Below, in pieces: positions 26,389-34,845 of a DNA stretch of 64,000 bases. Made by a program: the position numbers and the translations under genes. The DNA is taken from the NCBI GenBank assembly GCA_965658765.1, contig CBFHTO010000004.1, forward strand, positions 1 through 64,000, given 5' to 3'. Below the pieces are notes generated by a model. The model did not search any database. It saw only the letters and a program-made list of their open reading frames with translations, and was not told where the DNA came from. The first letter of the stretch is position 1. Each line of letters begins with the position of its first letter. Source of the DNA: Glaciecola sp965658765. Lineage in GTDB: Bacteria > Pseudomonadota > Gammaproteobacteria > Enterobacterales > Alteromonadaceae.

Positions 26389-26430
26389 AAAAGAGATAGC
26401 TTCGCAATGTTGGCGCTATTTCTTTTTTTA
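26389..26430. terminator. Bidirectional terminator after the alpha/beta-hydrolase gene
   Basis: AAAAGAGATAGC at 26389-26400 pairs with GCTATTTCTTTT at 26415-26426 (one G-T pair), with T-runs on the plus side and a T-run read from the minus side. It closes the plus-strand peroxiredoxin-hydrolase unit and the convergent minus-strand small gene. Confidence 0.8.
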
Positions 26431-26595
26431 TTTGGTCTTTTTTTCATTTTTCTTCTCGGCCAAATATGAAATGCCAATGATGATTACACCGACCACCAAA
26501 AGTAACATGATTTCAAACCAAACCGGTGCATCAAAAAGGCCTGCAAAAAAAATTACAAGAAAGAAGCAGGCCAGCATTATCCATGTTAATTTCAC
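26428..26595 (-). CDS. Small hydrophobic membrane protein, 55 residues
   Basis: Found by translating the minus strand below the dipeptidase. GTG at 26595 opens a 55-codon frame ending TAA. The peptide has a hydrophobic segment at about 5-22, a short polar turn (FDAPVWFE), a second hydrophobic segment at about 29-46 (LLLVVGVIIIG) and a basic/acidic tail AEKKNEKKTK. This is a typical two-helix inner-membrane microprotein. It starts 13 bases after the dipeptidase stop and ends at a terminator, so it fits an operon tail. The ribosome site is weak and the in-frame ATG at residue 7 is an alternative start. Function unknown. Confidence 0.6.
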   Translation of the reverse strand: MKLTWIMLACFFLVIFFAGLFDAPVWFEIMLLLVVGVIIIGISYLAEKKNEKKTK

Positions 26596-26608
26596 TGTTT
26601 TTTAAGGC

Positions 26609-27820
26609 TCAGGATTGACTAGCGACATGTTCAACTTCGCTCCACACCCTAAGCAAGTTTTCATTCAAGATCATTTTTATTTCTTTTTCACTGTAATCCC
26701 TTTCTAAAAGTCCTTCGACAAGGTTAGGAAAGCTAGAAACATCTTTAAGTCCCTCAGGCAATGAATCGCCTACCCCGTCGTAATCAGAACCAATACCAAT
26801 GTGTTCAACGCCGACAAGTGATTTCACATGATCAATATGGTCTAGAACCAAGGCAGTGTTCGCAAATGGATAAGGGTTTTGTTTTTTGTAGTCGTCATTA
26901 AACTGCTTTACTTGAGGGCTATCAGCGCCATATTGTTCAACCAAGGCTTCTCGTTTTTCACCCATTTTATCTCGCCATAGACGTGCAGCAGGACTCACGA
27001 AGCCAGAGCCAAAATTGATCATGATGACTCCACCGTTTTCTGCAAGTTTAATGATCATATCATCAGTCATATTGCGTTCGAATCCAGGAGTGAATCGCCG
27101 TAGCGAAGAATGCGATGCAATCACAGGGGCTTTGGACATTTCAATTACCTGATAAAACGCAGCGTCAGAGACATGCGATATGTCTATCATGATCCCTAAC
27201 TGGTTCATTTCACCTACCAGAGTTTTACCGAATGGACTAAGACCTTTCCATTTTCGCCGCAGATCGTAAGACGAATCACTGATATGGTTAGACTGAGAAT
27301 GAGCCAATGTAATATAGCGGATACCTCGTTCGTAAAAATGTTTGAGAGTATCTAAGTTACCTTGCACGGGAGAGCCGTTTTCCATTCCCATAGGCAGCGA
27401 AATTTTGCCGTCAGCGAAATTGGTACGTACATCATCCACACTATAGGCTAGAGCAAACTTGTCCGGCGCTCTGCCAACAATGGCTTCGACAGAATCTATT
27501 AGCCTGTCGGCAAGCTTCGTAGACTCTGGACTGTCATCGAGACTAGCTGGCACATAAATGGACATGAAGGGCGCATTAAGCCCTCCTTTTACGGCTCTAG
27601 GGTAGTCAAAATCCCCAGCTTGGGTTGCTTTTGTAACGTCGACCCACTTATTTTTGACTCGATATGGCACATCAATATGACCATCAACTATTATGTTGTT
27701 TTGCGCCAAACGAACTGCTTTGTCGGAAATACTTTCGTTAGTATTTGTTGATACGTTTGCACAGGCACCTAGCGCTGAAGCAGAAAGGCAAAGTATTAGA
27801 GTCTTAAGTTGATGAGGCAT
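26609..27820 (-). CDS. Membrane dipeptidase (M19) lipoprotein
   Basis: A 403-residue M19/renal-dipeptidase-type metallopeptidase. The signal peptide ends in a lipobox, LGAC with Cys20, so the protein should be lipid-anchored. Zinc ligands are seen as His48 and Asp50 in VDGHID, Glu147 in GMENG, His216 in IDISHVSD and His237 in SHSSLR. The family cleaves dipeptides, including those with D-residues at the C-terminal side. It lies alone apart from the 55-residue membrane gene after it; the upstream 110 bases should hold its promoter. Confidence 0.94.
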   Translation of the reverse strand: MPHQLKTLILCLSASALGACANVSTNTNESISDKAVRLAQNNIIVDGHIDVPYRVKNKWVDVTKATQAGDFDYPRAVKGGLNAPFMSIYVPASLDDSPESTKLADRLIDSVEAIVGRAPDKFALAYSVDDVRTNFADGKISLPMGMENGSPVQGNLDTLKHFYERGIRYITLAHSQSNHISDSSYDLRRKWKGLSPFGKTLVGEMNQLGIMIDISHVSDAAFYQVIEMSKAPVIASHSSLRRFTPGFERNMTDDMIIKLAENGGVIMINFGSGFVSPAARLWRDKMGEKREALVEQYGADSPQVKQFNDDYKKQNPYPFANTALVLDHIDHVKSLVGVEHIGIGSDYDGVGDSLPEGLKDVSSFPNLVEGLLERDYSEKEIKMILNENLLRVWSEVEHVASQS

Positions 27821-28438
27821 TTGTCGGATATCCTTTTGTTATTATTCTCACTCAGCAGTTCATGCGCATTATCAACAAGCGAGAATGACGCAGCTCTTGA
27901 TTTACTATTAATGGTTTAGTTAATGGTTTATTGCAAGTAATAAGGCTTGAGTATGAGTTGTATAAAGAAAAGTATCTACACCGTCACCGGATGTCAAATT
28001 TGATCAGCGAACCTAAAGCAGTTCTTCATGCAGTTCTACACGCTATGTTATGCGAGAGTGTAGATTCCAAATCCATACAAAGCTGTGCGAGTGCTCTTCG
28101 GTCTCGCATTTTAGCGCATCAGCAGCGAACTTACCTTATAAAGCAAGTGCTTGTGCCACTTGCGAACTAATCCCTTGTGACGGGTGACATTTGAACAGGT
28201 TTAATACATAATATGACGCCTTAAAAGCTCGGTAAGCTTTGTGTATCATGTAACGAGTAATTTATCGGATATTCAGCATATATTGGCTGAAATTGAGTCG
28301 TCTGGCATAGGCTGCCTATCTTCTCTTCCCGCGATGCATGTTATCTAGACCGCGTTGGCAAAAGTCATATCCGTTTCATAGGTCTTGCAAATGATATTCG
28401 AGTTCATCACAACAATTAATTATAACTAGAGAAAATTA
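27821..28438. other. 618-base gap between the dipeptidase and SapC-family genes
   Basis: The left part must hold the dipeptidase promoter (minus strand) and the right part the sapC-like promoter (plus strand). A weak frame, 27931-28170, is listed separately. Two symmetric elements stand out: TTCAGC-N8-GCTGAA around 28272-28291 and ATAGGC-T-GCCTAT at 28307-28319, both 120-170 bases before the sapC-like start and possible operator sites. No tRNA or other RNA gene was recognised. Confidence 0.4.
27931..28170 (+). CDS. Possible small hypothetical protein
   Basis: A TTG start at 27931 gives 79 residues; an internal ATG at 27991 gives 59. The peptide has an alternating hydrophobic/polar pattern (AVLHAVLHAML, IQSCASALRSRIL) that could be helical, and ends QVLVPLAN. 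No ribosome site is convincing, there is no recognised family, and it stands alone between divergent promoters. It may be a chance frame. Confidence 0.25.
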   Translation: MQVIRLEYELYKEKYLHRHRMSNLISEPKAVLHAVLHAMLCESVDSKSIQSCASALRSRILAHQQRTYLIKQVLVPLAN

Positions 28439-29218
28439 ATGGCCATTAACTATATTCCACTTGATAAAAATAAACACAGTGACATGAAAGTCATTCCTAA
28501 AATAAACTTTGAACTAGTGGGTAAGACACATCTTGCTGCGGCGACTATTCGCGAGTTCGCTCAGTTGTCAGGTACTATGCCTATCGTATTTATTGAAGAG
28601 CCTAGCAGTAAGAACATTCATACTGTTGCGATGCTGGGTCTCGAGCAAGGTAATAACCTCTATTGGGCTGAAGATCGTTGGCAGGGGCCTCATATCCCTT
28701 TAAATATTCAACGATACCCGTTCGATATTCGTCCAGACGGTGACAAGTTAGGCGTTTTCATTGATGAGAATAGCGATATGCTTTCAGAAGAGGGTGAAGC
28801 CTTGTTTACCGCTGATGGTGAAGCAAGTGAATTCTTAAAAAACCGCCAACAGTTTTTGAGTGAGCTAGCAAATAGTGAAGTTCAAAATCAGCGATACATC
28901 AAACAAGTGAAGGACCTCGGTCTACTTGAAGAAATACAAATTCGTATCCAATACAAAACTGGACAGGTTAGAAACATCACTGGTGTTTTATCTATCAATG
29001 AGAAGAAGCTTATTGAGTTAGACGATGAAAAAGTATTGGCCATGCACAAAGCAGGCTTCTTAGGTGCGGCTTATTCTATGATGCTTTCGCTTGGCCAACT
29101 AAACCGTTTGGTTGAGTTATCTAATAAAACAGAAAATCCGGTTCAAGCAATTCAGATCACGCAAGGGCCAGCCGAGGAAAACAATCCGAACGCTGACGCA
29201 CCTGCAGCAAATAACTAA
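28439..29218 (+). CDS. SapC-family protein
   Basis: A 259-residue protein of the SapC family (named for a Campylobacter S-layer locus), whose biochemical role is unknown. Recognised by the N-terminal pattern YIPLDKNKHSD followed by EFAQLSGTMPIVFIEE, the AMLGLEQGNNLYW and QRYPFDIRP blocks, and the late FLGAAYSMMLSLGQLNRLVEL helix. No signal peptide. In many Alteromonadales it lies beside TonB receptors and tryptophan-halogenase-like genes; here it is alone, upstream of the dcw cluster. The C-terminal tail (PAEENNPNADAPAANN) is low-complexity. An AGAGAAAA site precedes the ATG. Confidence 0.88.
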   Translation: MAINYIPLDKNKHSDMKVIPKINFELVGKTHLAAATIREFAQLSGTMPIVFIEEPSSKNIHTVAMLGLEQGNNLYWAEDRWQGPHIPLNIQRYPFDIRPDGDKLGVFIDENSDMLSEEGEALFTADGEASEFLKNRQQFLSELANSEVQNQRYIKQVKDLGLLEEIQIRIQYKTGQVRNITGVLSINEKKLIELDDEKVLAMHKAGFLGAAYSMMLSLGQLNRLVELSNKTENPVQAIQITQGPAEENNPNADAPAANN

Positions 29219-29433
29219 ATTTGTGAAATACAGAGCATTTGAGCCCCCCTCAGATGCTCTGCCAACCTACTTTTAAAATAATTCCATTTTTTTTCGCTTT
29301 TCTTACCTGTCTTTTTTATACGCCAATCATTAATCGCTTGGCTCTGCACACTATAATCCACTAAACGAATGTTGCTCATGATTTATTGAAGGCAGACACC
29401 ATTAATGCGTAAAAGAATTAGGTGTAAAAAAAC

Positions 29434-29463
29434 TTGACATCACCCCCTTCCAGTACCTAAACT
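29434..29463 (+). promoter_or_regulatory. Probable sigma-70 promoter of the dcw cluster
   Basis: A consensus -35 box TTGACA lies at 29434-29439; with an 18-base spacer the -10 is TAAACT (29458-29463, four of six consensus). Transcription would start near 29470, directly at the MraZ boxes and about 140 bases before mraZ. The surrounding 29219-29611 gap holds no other gene. Confidence 0.65.
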
Positions 29464-29470
29464 GTCAAAA

Positions 29471-29510
29471 AGTGGGGTAAAGTGGTAAAAAAGGGTTAGT
29501 CGGGGTAGCA
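29471..29510 (+). promoter_or_regulatory. MraZ-binding direct repeats
   Basis: Four G-rich elements repeat at 10-base spacing: AGTGGGGTAA, AGTGGTAAAA, AAGGGTTAGT and CGGGGTAGCA. MraZ of E. coli and Mycoplasma binds phased TGGG/GTG repeats just after the mraZ promoter to repress its own operon; the spacing and location here match. Repeats 3 and 4 are degenerate. Confidence 0.75.
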
Positions 29511-29611
29511 GAGAGCATATTTGTGCAACAAAGCACCCGCTTAGTTACAGTGCAACCAGATTAATAATAAGAATAAAAAGCTACTGATAAACAAAATATA
29601 GGCTAGGGGTA

Positions 29612-30070
29612 ATGTTCCGCGGCGCTAACGCAATCAATCTTGATACAAAAGGTCGTTTGACGATTCCCACCAGATATCGTCAAAGCCTCATGGATGATTG
29701 CCAGGGACAACTGGTCTGCACTGTTGACAATAGACAACCATGTTTACTGCTTTACCCGCTTCCCGAATGGGAAGACATTGAGCTAAAACTTAGCAAGTTC
29801 TCCACCATGAATCCTGATGAAAGGCGAATTCAACGCCTCCTTATTGGCTACGCCAGTGAAATTGACATGGATAAGGCCGGTAGACTTTTAATTGCACCTA
29901 CCTTGCGCCAATATGCAGGCCTAGAGAAAGAAATCATGTTAGTAGGGCAAAGAAACCGTTTCGAAATATGGTGTCAAAATGCCTGGCATGCGCAAGTTGA
30001 AGAAGATCTTAGCGTCGAAAAAGCGGGTCAGTACGAACAAACCGAGCGGCTTCAGGACTTCTCACTATGA
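29612..30070 (+). CDS. mraZ: Division/cell wall cluster repressor MraZ
   Basis: A 152-residue DNA-binding protein with two SpoVT/AbrB-like repeats, each marked by D-x-x-G-R: DTKGRLTIP (about 11-19) and DKAGRLLIAP (about 88-97). Such proteins form a ring of eight to twelve subunits and repress the dcw operon by binding phased repeats, which are present upstream. An AGGGG ribosome site sits before the ATG. Its stop overlaps rsmH by 4 bases. Confidence 0.97.
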   Translation: MFRGANAINLDTKGRLTIPTRYRQSLMDDCQGQLVCTVDNRQPCLLLYPLPEWEDIELKLSKFSTMNPDERRIQRLLIGYASEIDMDKAGRLLIAPTLRQYAGLEKEIMLVGQRNRFEIWCQNAWHAQVEEDLSVEKAGQYEQTERLQDFSL

Positions 30071-31002
30071 GCTCTCAGTTCTCCCATAATTCAGTGTTGT
30101 TAGAGGAAACTATCGACGCACTGAATATTAAAGCCGATGGTACATACTTAGATGCCACTTTTGGTCGAGGTGGCCACAGTCGTGCAATTTTGGAAAGACT
30201 TGGCAAAGATGGTCGCTTAATTGCTTTTGACAGAGATATTGAAGCCATCACTGCTGCTCAATCATTAACGTCAGACCCTCGGTTTTCAATACATCATTGC
30301 GCGTTCGCTAACTTAAAGGTAGTGATAAATGATTTAGGTCTATATGGCCTCATCGACGGCATCTTGATGGACATTGGTGTGTCTTCCCCTCAATTAGATG
30401 ATGCGAGTCGCGGTTTTAGCTTTCAAAAAGACGGTCCTCTCGACATGCGCATGGATACTGGTTCAGGAGTCAGTGCTGCTGAGTGGTTAAATAGCGCAAG
30501 CCTCGAGGAAATCGCGACTGTCATTAAACAATATGGTGAAGAGAAGTTTGGCACCAGAATCGCCCATGCTGTGCTTGAGTATCGTGCAAACAAACCATTA
30601 GAAACGACCGCTGAGTTTGCAAAATTAATTGACCAAGCTGTGCCCGTAAAGGATAAATATAAACATCCGGCTACTCGCGCATTTCAAGGCGTTCGCATAT
30701 TCATAAACGGTGAACTAAAACAACTAGAGTTAGGTCTGAGTGAAAGCATAGATATTCTTAAGCCTTCAGGAAGATTGGCCGTGATTAGCTTTCATTCGCT
30801 TGAAGATCGCATGGTAAAGCGTTTTTTCAAAAGTAAATCCCAAGGAAATAAATACCCCGCTAAGCTTCCGATTATGCAAGTAGAAGCCGATGTGGGGAAA
30901 CAAGTTCGTATCATCGGTAAACCCGTGAAGCCTTCAGAACAAGAAGTCAAAACAAACCCAAGGGCACGAAGTTCAGTGCTCAGAGTGGCTGAGAAATTAT
31001 GA
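30067..31002 (+). CDS. rsmH: 16S rRNA m4C1402 methyltransferase RsmH
   Basis: Methylates N4 of C1402 in 16S rRNA with S-adenosylmethionine. 311 residues, the usual length. The SAM-binding loop is LDATFGRGGHSRAIL (about 28-42), followed by DRDIEA; the catalytic-domain insert has MDIGVSSPQLDDASRGFSF and DGPLDMRMD, and the late ISFHSLEDRMVKRFF block is characteristic. ATGA overlaps on both sides, with mraZ and ftsL, show tight coupling in the dcw transcript. Confidence 0.98.
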   Translation: MSSQFSHNSVLLEETIDALNIKADGTYLDATFGRGGHSRAILERLGKDGRLIAFDRDIEAITAAQSLTSDPRFSIHHCAFANLKVVINDLGLYGLIDGILMDIGVSSPQLDDASRGFSFQKDGPLDMRMDTGSGVSAAEWLNSASLEEIATVIKQYGEEKFGTRIAHAVLEYRANKPLETTAEFAKLIDQAVPVKDKYKHPATRAFQGVRIFINGELKQLELGLSESIDILKPSGRLAVISFHSLEDRMVKRFFKSKSQGNKYPAKLPIMQVEADVGKQVRIIGKPVKPSEQEVKTNPRARSSVLRVAEKL

Positions 31003-31319
31003 AAAAATCGGGGCCGAATTTTAATTTATTACTTCTTATAATGTCGGACTTGAGCCGGCATTTGTTCCTTATCGTTTTGTATTTTTCTATTATCGCCAGT
31101 GCCTTAGCTGTGATTGTTTCATCTCATCAAAACCGTCAGTTAATAATCGCACATGAACAACTTATCAAAGAAAAAGATGACCTTGACGTCGAATGGCGCC
31201 ATCTCATTATTGAGCAAAGTGCTCTTACAGAACACAATAGAATTGAGCGAGCTGTGCTCGAAAAGCTAAATATGCGACGGCCCAAACGAGAAGACGAAGT
31301 TCTTCTTAGGGTGAAATAG
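30999..31319 (+). CDS. ftsL: Cell division protein FtsL
   Basis: A 106-residue bitopic membrane protein with the membrane helix at about 24-44 (LFLIVLYFSIIASALAVIV) and a periplasmic coiled coil at about 46-85, ending with the RVVLEKLNM-type region that precedes the C-terminus. It joins FtsB and FtsQ to activate FtsWI at the septum. Identity rests on length, topology and position between rsmH and ftsI. The stop abuts the ftsI ATG directly. Confidence 0.95.
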   Translation: MKKSGPNFNLLLLIMSDLSRHLFLIVLYFSIIASALAVIVSSHQNRQLIIAHEQLIKEKDDLDVEWRHLIIEQSALTEHNRIERAVLEKLNMRRPKREDEVLLRVK

Positions 31320-33101
31320 ATGACTGTTACAGCGACGCTACAGAAACCACGCAAACGCTCTAAGGCTAAACAGGGACAGGCAAAGAAACGCGTTGCGCCT
31401 AGTTTAATGCACTTGCGGTTTGTGGTTGTGTTGCTAGGAGTGCTTGTCGTGTTTGTTGCGCTTGCATCACGCGCAGCTTTCATTCAGGTCATTGAACCAG
31501 ACGATTTGATTGAACATGGTGACAATCGAACTATCAGAGTTAGGGACATACCAAGCTATAGAGGGTTGATAAGTGACCGAAGCGGACAACAACTGGCTGT
31601 CAGCGTGCCTGCCGAAGCAATTTACGCAGATCCAAAGATTATCCATGATAATAATGGGCTAAACGATAAACGAAAGTGGTTGGCGCTCGCGGAAGTTTTG
31701 GATACCAACGTAGACAGTCTCATAAAGAAAGTGAAATCACCTAAACGCCGTTTTGTTTATTTGCAACGTCAGGTAAGCCCTGCGATGTCGAAATTTGTTG
31801 AGAAGTTGGATTTGCCTGGCGTATATCTGCGAGATGAGGCAAAACGATATTATCCAACCGGTGAGGTTTCTGCTCATATCATTGGCTTTACTGACGTTGA
31901 TGACAAAGGTATTGAAGGCATTGAACGCCTCTACAATAAATGGCTTACCGGTACGCCCGACAAGCGAAAGATCCGCCGTGATGGTAAAAACCGACAGGTT
32001 GAAATCCTTGCTCAAGAAAAAGGTAAAAAAGCCAAAGACATCGAATTAACCATCGACCAAAGAGTACAAGCAGTCGCTTATCGAGCCATTAAAGAGGCGA
32101 CCATTCTTTACCAAGCTGCTTCAGCCTCGGTAGTGGTAGTCGATGTTGAAACGAGTGAGGTGCTTGCGTTAGCTAATACGCCCTCATTCAATCCTAACAA
32201 TCGATCTACCGTCTCTAGTTATCGCGTTCGCAATAGAGCCATCACCGATGCCTTTGAGCCGGGTTCCGCGCTAAAACCGCTGGCAATCTTAGCCGCGTTA
32301 GAAAATGGAAATTATCAAGCCGACAGTGTCATAAATACTTCTCCTGGTTGGAAACGGCTAGGGGGAAGTCGCATTCAGGATCCTAGAAATTACGGCGAAA
32401 TCAGCTTAACTGAGGTAGTGAAATATTCAAGTAATATGGGGACTTCGCAGCTTGCTTTATCAATGCCAAAAGAAGTGCTAATTGATTTTTATTACAATAT
32501 TGGTCTCATGAGCGATTCAGGGACAAATATGATTGGCGAATCAAGCGGTATTTTTCACGAACGTCCACGATGGTCAGAGCATGAAATCGCTACGCTGAGT
32601 TTCGGCTACAACATTTCAGTGACCACAACGCAGCTAGCACGCGCATATACGACGATTGCTAATGGCGGAATTTTGCGTCCCTTGAAAGTGATCAAAGGGA
32701 TGAGTTCTGAGGCATCGGATCAGCGAGTTGTATCTGAGGAAAGTGCAAAAGCTTTATTAGGAATGATGGAGAGTGTTACTCAAAATGACGGAACTGCACC
32801 AAAAGCACAGGTACCTGGATACCGTGTAGCAGGAAAAACAGGCACAAGTCGAAAGGCGTTTGCAGGTAGTTATGGTGAAGAGTACGTTAATATTTTCGCT
32901 GGGATTGCACCTGTTTCAGATCCGAAAATTGCCGTTGTAGTGCTAATTAACGAACCGGGCGGTGATTTTTATCATGCTGGGGATACCGCAGCGCCAGTCT
33001 TTTCACAAATTGTGTCAGACACAATGCAAATGTTGAATATTCCGCCTGACGCTCTAGACGTCGATGTAGTCTTGGAGCGTAAATCTTATGCCCAACGCTA
33101 G
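31320..33101 (+). CDS. ftsI: Septal peptidoglycan transpeptidase FtsI (PBP3)
   Basis: A 593-residue class B penicillin-binding protein. The membrane anchor is at about 34-56; the PBP dimer/pedestal domain runs to about 240; the transpeptidase domain has Ser316 in the S-x-x-K motif (GSALKP), the S-x-N motif in YSSNMG and the K-T-G motif in VAGKTGTS. It cross-links septal peptidoglycan together with FtsW, which is encoded further downstream. Its end overlaps murE by 14 bases. Confidence 0.97.
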   Translation: MTVTATLQKPRKRSKAKQGQAKKRVAPSLMHLRFVVVLLGVLVVFVALASRAAFIQVIEPDDLIEHGDNRTIRVRDIPSYRGLISDRSGQQLAVSVPAEAIYADPKIIHDNNGLNDKRKWLALAEVLDTNVDSLIKKVKSPKRRFVYLQRQVSPAMSKFVEKLDLPGVYLRDEAKRYYPTGEVSAHIIGFTDVDDKGIEGIERLYNKWLTGTPDKRKIRRDGKNRQVEILAQEKGKKAKDIELTIDQRVQAVAYRAIKEATILYQAASASVVVVDVETSEVLALANTPSFNPNNRSTVSSYRVRNRAITDAFEPGSALKPLAILAALENGNYQADSVINTSPGWKRLGGSRIQDPRNYGEISLTEVVKYSSNMGTSQLALSMPKEVLIDFYYNIGLMSDSGTNMIGESSGIFHERPRWSEHEIATLSFGYNISVTTTQLARAYTTIANGGILRPLKVIKGMSSEASDQRVVSEESAKALLGMMESVTQNDGTAPKAQVPGYRVAGKTGTSRKAFAGSYGEEYVNIFAGIAPVSDPKIAVVVLINEPGGDFYHAGDTAAPVFSQIVSDTMQMLNIPPDALDVDVVLERKSYAQR

Positions 33102-34845
33102 GTCAGCATTTTCTTTAGATTTGCCTGAAAATTTGAGTAGTGCACTTTTGTCGGTCTTCAGTCAGCAGGTATTCGATACAGCGATTCAAAACCTGAAAGA
33201 ATCAATTGCGTTATTTATTCGCGAAAATAACTCCGATGATTTTGAGAAAATCGAATCGCTTCTGAAGCAGTTTGCCAAGCTTGAAACACTCAGTATAGAT
33301 AGCAGAGAAATCACAGATAAAGCAGTGTTTGTTGCAGTAAAAGGTGCTTCTGCGAATGGACAAGATTTTATACCGGTGGCAGTGAAGAGCGGTTGCTGCT
33401 GTATCATAAACGGAGTCGTTAATGATGAAGTTAGTAATGACTCAGCTCCTTTACGGCTTATGTTAGACGAGTTGAACGGACAAAGGTTTATAAGGATAGT
33501 AGTTCCTGAAGTCGAGTCAAAGCTACCAAGTCTTGCTAAGTGGTTTTACTTCACAAGAGCGTCAGGCTTAGAAGTGCCTGAATTAATTGCGGTCACGGGG
33601 ACCAATGGTAAAACATCGATTGCGAGTTTTATCGCGCAACTTTATGCAATGCAAGGGCAAAAATCGGCTTCCATCGGGACACTTGGCGTCAATATCTTTT
33701 CTTTTAATAAAGAGAATACTGCGCAAACGTTTTATTCTGAAAACATCGCAGATACCAAAAACACAAGTGTTGATATAGTTAGTTGCTACGCTTACCTAAA
33801 GCAGCTTGTTGATAAAGGCGTTTGCAAAATTGCAATCGAGGCATCATCCCATGGCTTAGAGCAAGGCAGGTTAGAGGGCTTACCGATTGCCCATGCTGTA
33901 TTCAGCAATTTGTCTCAAGACCATCTCGACTACCACAAAACGATGGCTAACTATGCCAAAGCAAAACGTCGTTTACTGGAATTTAATTCACTAAAAAGCC
34001 TCGCCTTGAACGCTGATGACCCAGAGTCAACTCAATGGCACAAGAAAGCTCCCGCCTTTATTGAAAAGATTTGTTGGTATTCATGCTCAGAAGACTTCAA
34101 CTCTGAGCAATATCCGCTGTTCTGCCATGCTCAGAACATTAAGTACACTCAATCTGGTTGTTCCCTAAATATTGCTAGCTCATGGGGAGAGGAGACTTTT
34201 ACATTACCATTAATTGGTGGATTTAATATTGCAAATTGTCTCGCAGCCTTAAGTATACTATTGATGCAAGGCATCCCCTTAAGCTCTCTGGCGCACGCAT
34301 GCAGCAAGCTTGAGGGAGCAAAAGGCAGAATGGAGCTATTCAGCGGTCAATCTTGTAATATTTTGATAGACTACGCGCATACTCCTGAAGCCCTAAAAAA
34401 CGCGCTTATTGCTGCACGCAGACACACTGCAGCGAGGCTTATTTGCGTTTTTGGATGCGGTGGCGATCGGGATAGCAGCAAAAGAGCTATTATGGGGCAA
34501 GTTGCCACAGAGCAATCCGACATCGTTATTGTTACTGAAGATAACTCTAGAAGCGAGAATATTCGAGTTATTGTTGATGATATTCTTAGTGGGATCAGCA
34601 CAAAAGATGTTGGAAAAAAAGTAATCGTCGAGATTGAACGAAAATCAGCAATTAATAAAGCAATAAATATATGTCAGTCAAATGATTTGATATTATTAGC
34701 GGGTAAAGGGCATGAAACCTACACCGAAAAAGACGGCAAGAAACTATATTACGATGAAAGGCAGTACGTGAGTCAATTACTTTGCAAGTCTACAAATCCA
34801 ACATTCACGCAAGCAATTGAACAACATCAGGAAGGTGATAAGTGA
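33088..34845 (+). CDS. murE: UDP-MurNAc-tripeptide synthetase MurE
   Basis: Adds meso-diaminopimelate to UDP-MurNAc-L-Ala-D-Glu. It is 585 residues, about 90 longer than E. coli MurE; about 45 extra residues lie at the N-terminus before SIDSREITDKAVFVAVKG. The P-loop is VTGTNGKTS near 170, the middle-domain HGLEQGRL block and the late AGKGHETY are standard. The substrate motif, normally DNPR in DAP-adding enzymes, reads Asp485-Asn-Ser-Arg488. The Arg that holds DAP is kept, so DAP specificity is still expected. The only ATG before the domain is at 33088, inside ftsI. GTGA overlap with murF. Confidence 0.95.
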   Translation: MPNARSAFSLDLPENLSSALLSVFSQQVFDTAIQNLKESIALFIRENNSDDFEKIESLLKQFAKLETLSIDSREITDKAVFVAVKGASANGQDFIPVAVKSGCCCIINGVVNDEVSNDSAPLRLMLDELNGQRFIRIVVPEVESKLPSLAKWFYFTRASGLEVPELIAVTGTNGKTSIASFIAQLYAMQGQKSASIGTLGVNIFSFNKENTAQTFYSENIADTKNTSVDIVSCYAYLKQLVDKGVCKIAIEASSHGLEQGRLEGLPIAHAVFSNLSQDHLDYHKTMANYAKAKRRLLEFNSLKSLALNADDPESTQWHKKAPAFIEKICWYSCSEDFNSEQYPLFCHAQNIKYTQSGCSLNIASSWGEETFTLPLIGGFNIANCLAALSILLMQGIPLSSLAHACSKLEGAKGRMELFSGQSCNILIDYAHTPEALKNALIAARRHTAARLICVFGCGGDRDSSKRAIMGQVATEQSDIVIVTEDNSRSENIRVIVDDILSGISTKDVGKKVIVEIERKSAINKAINICQSNDLILLAGKGHETYTEKDGKKLYYDERQYVSQLLCKSTNPTFTQAIEQHQEGDK

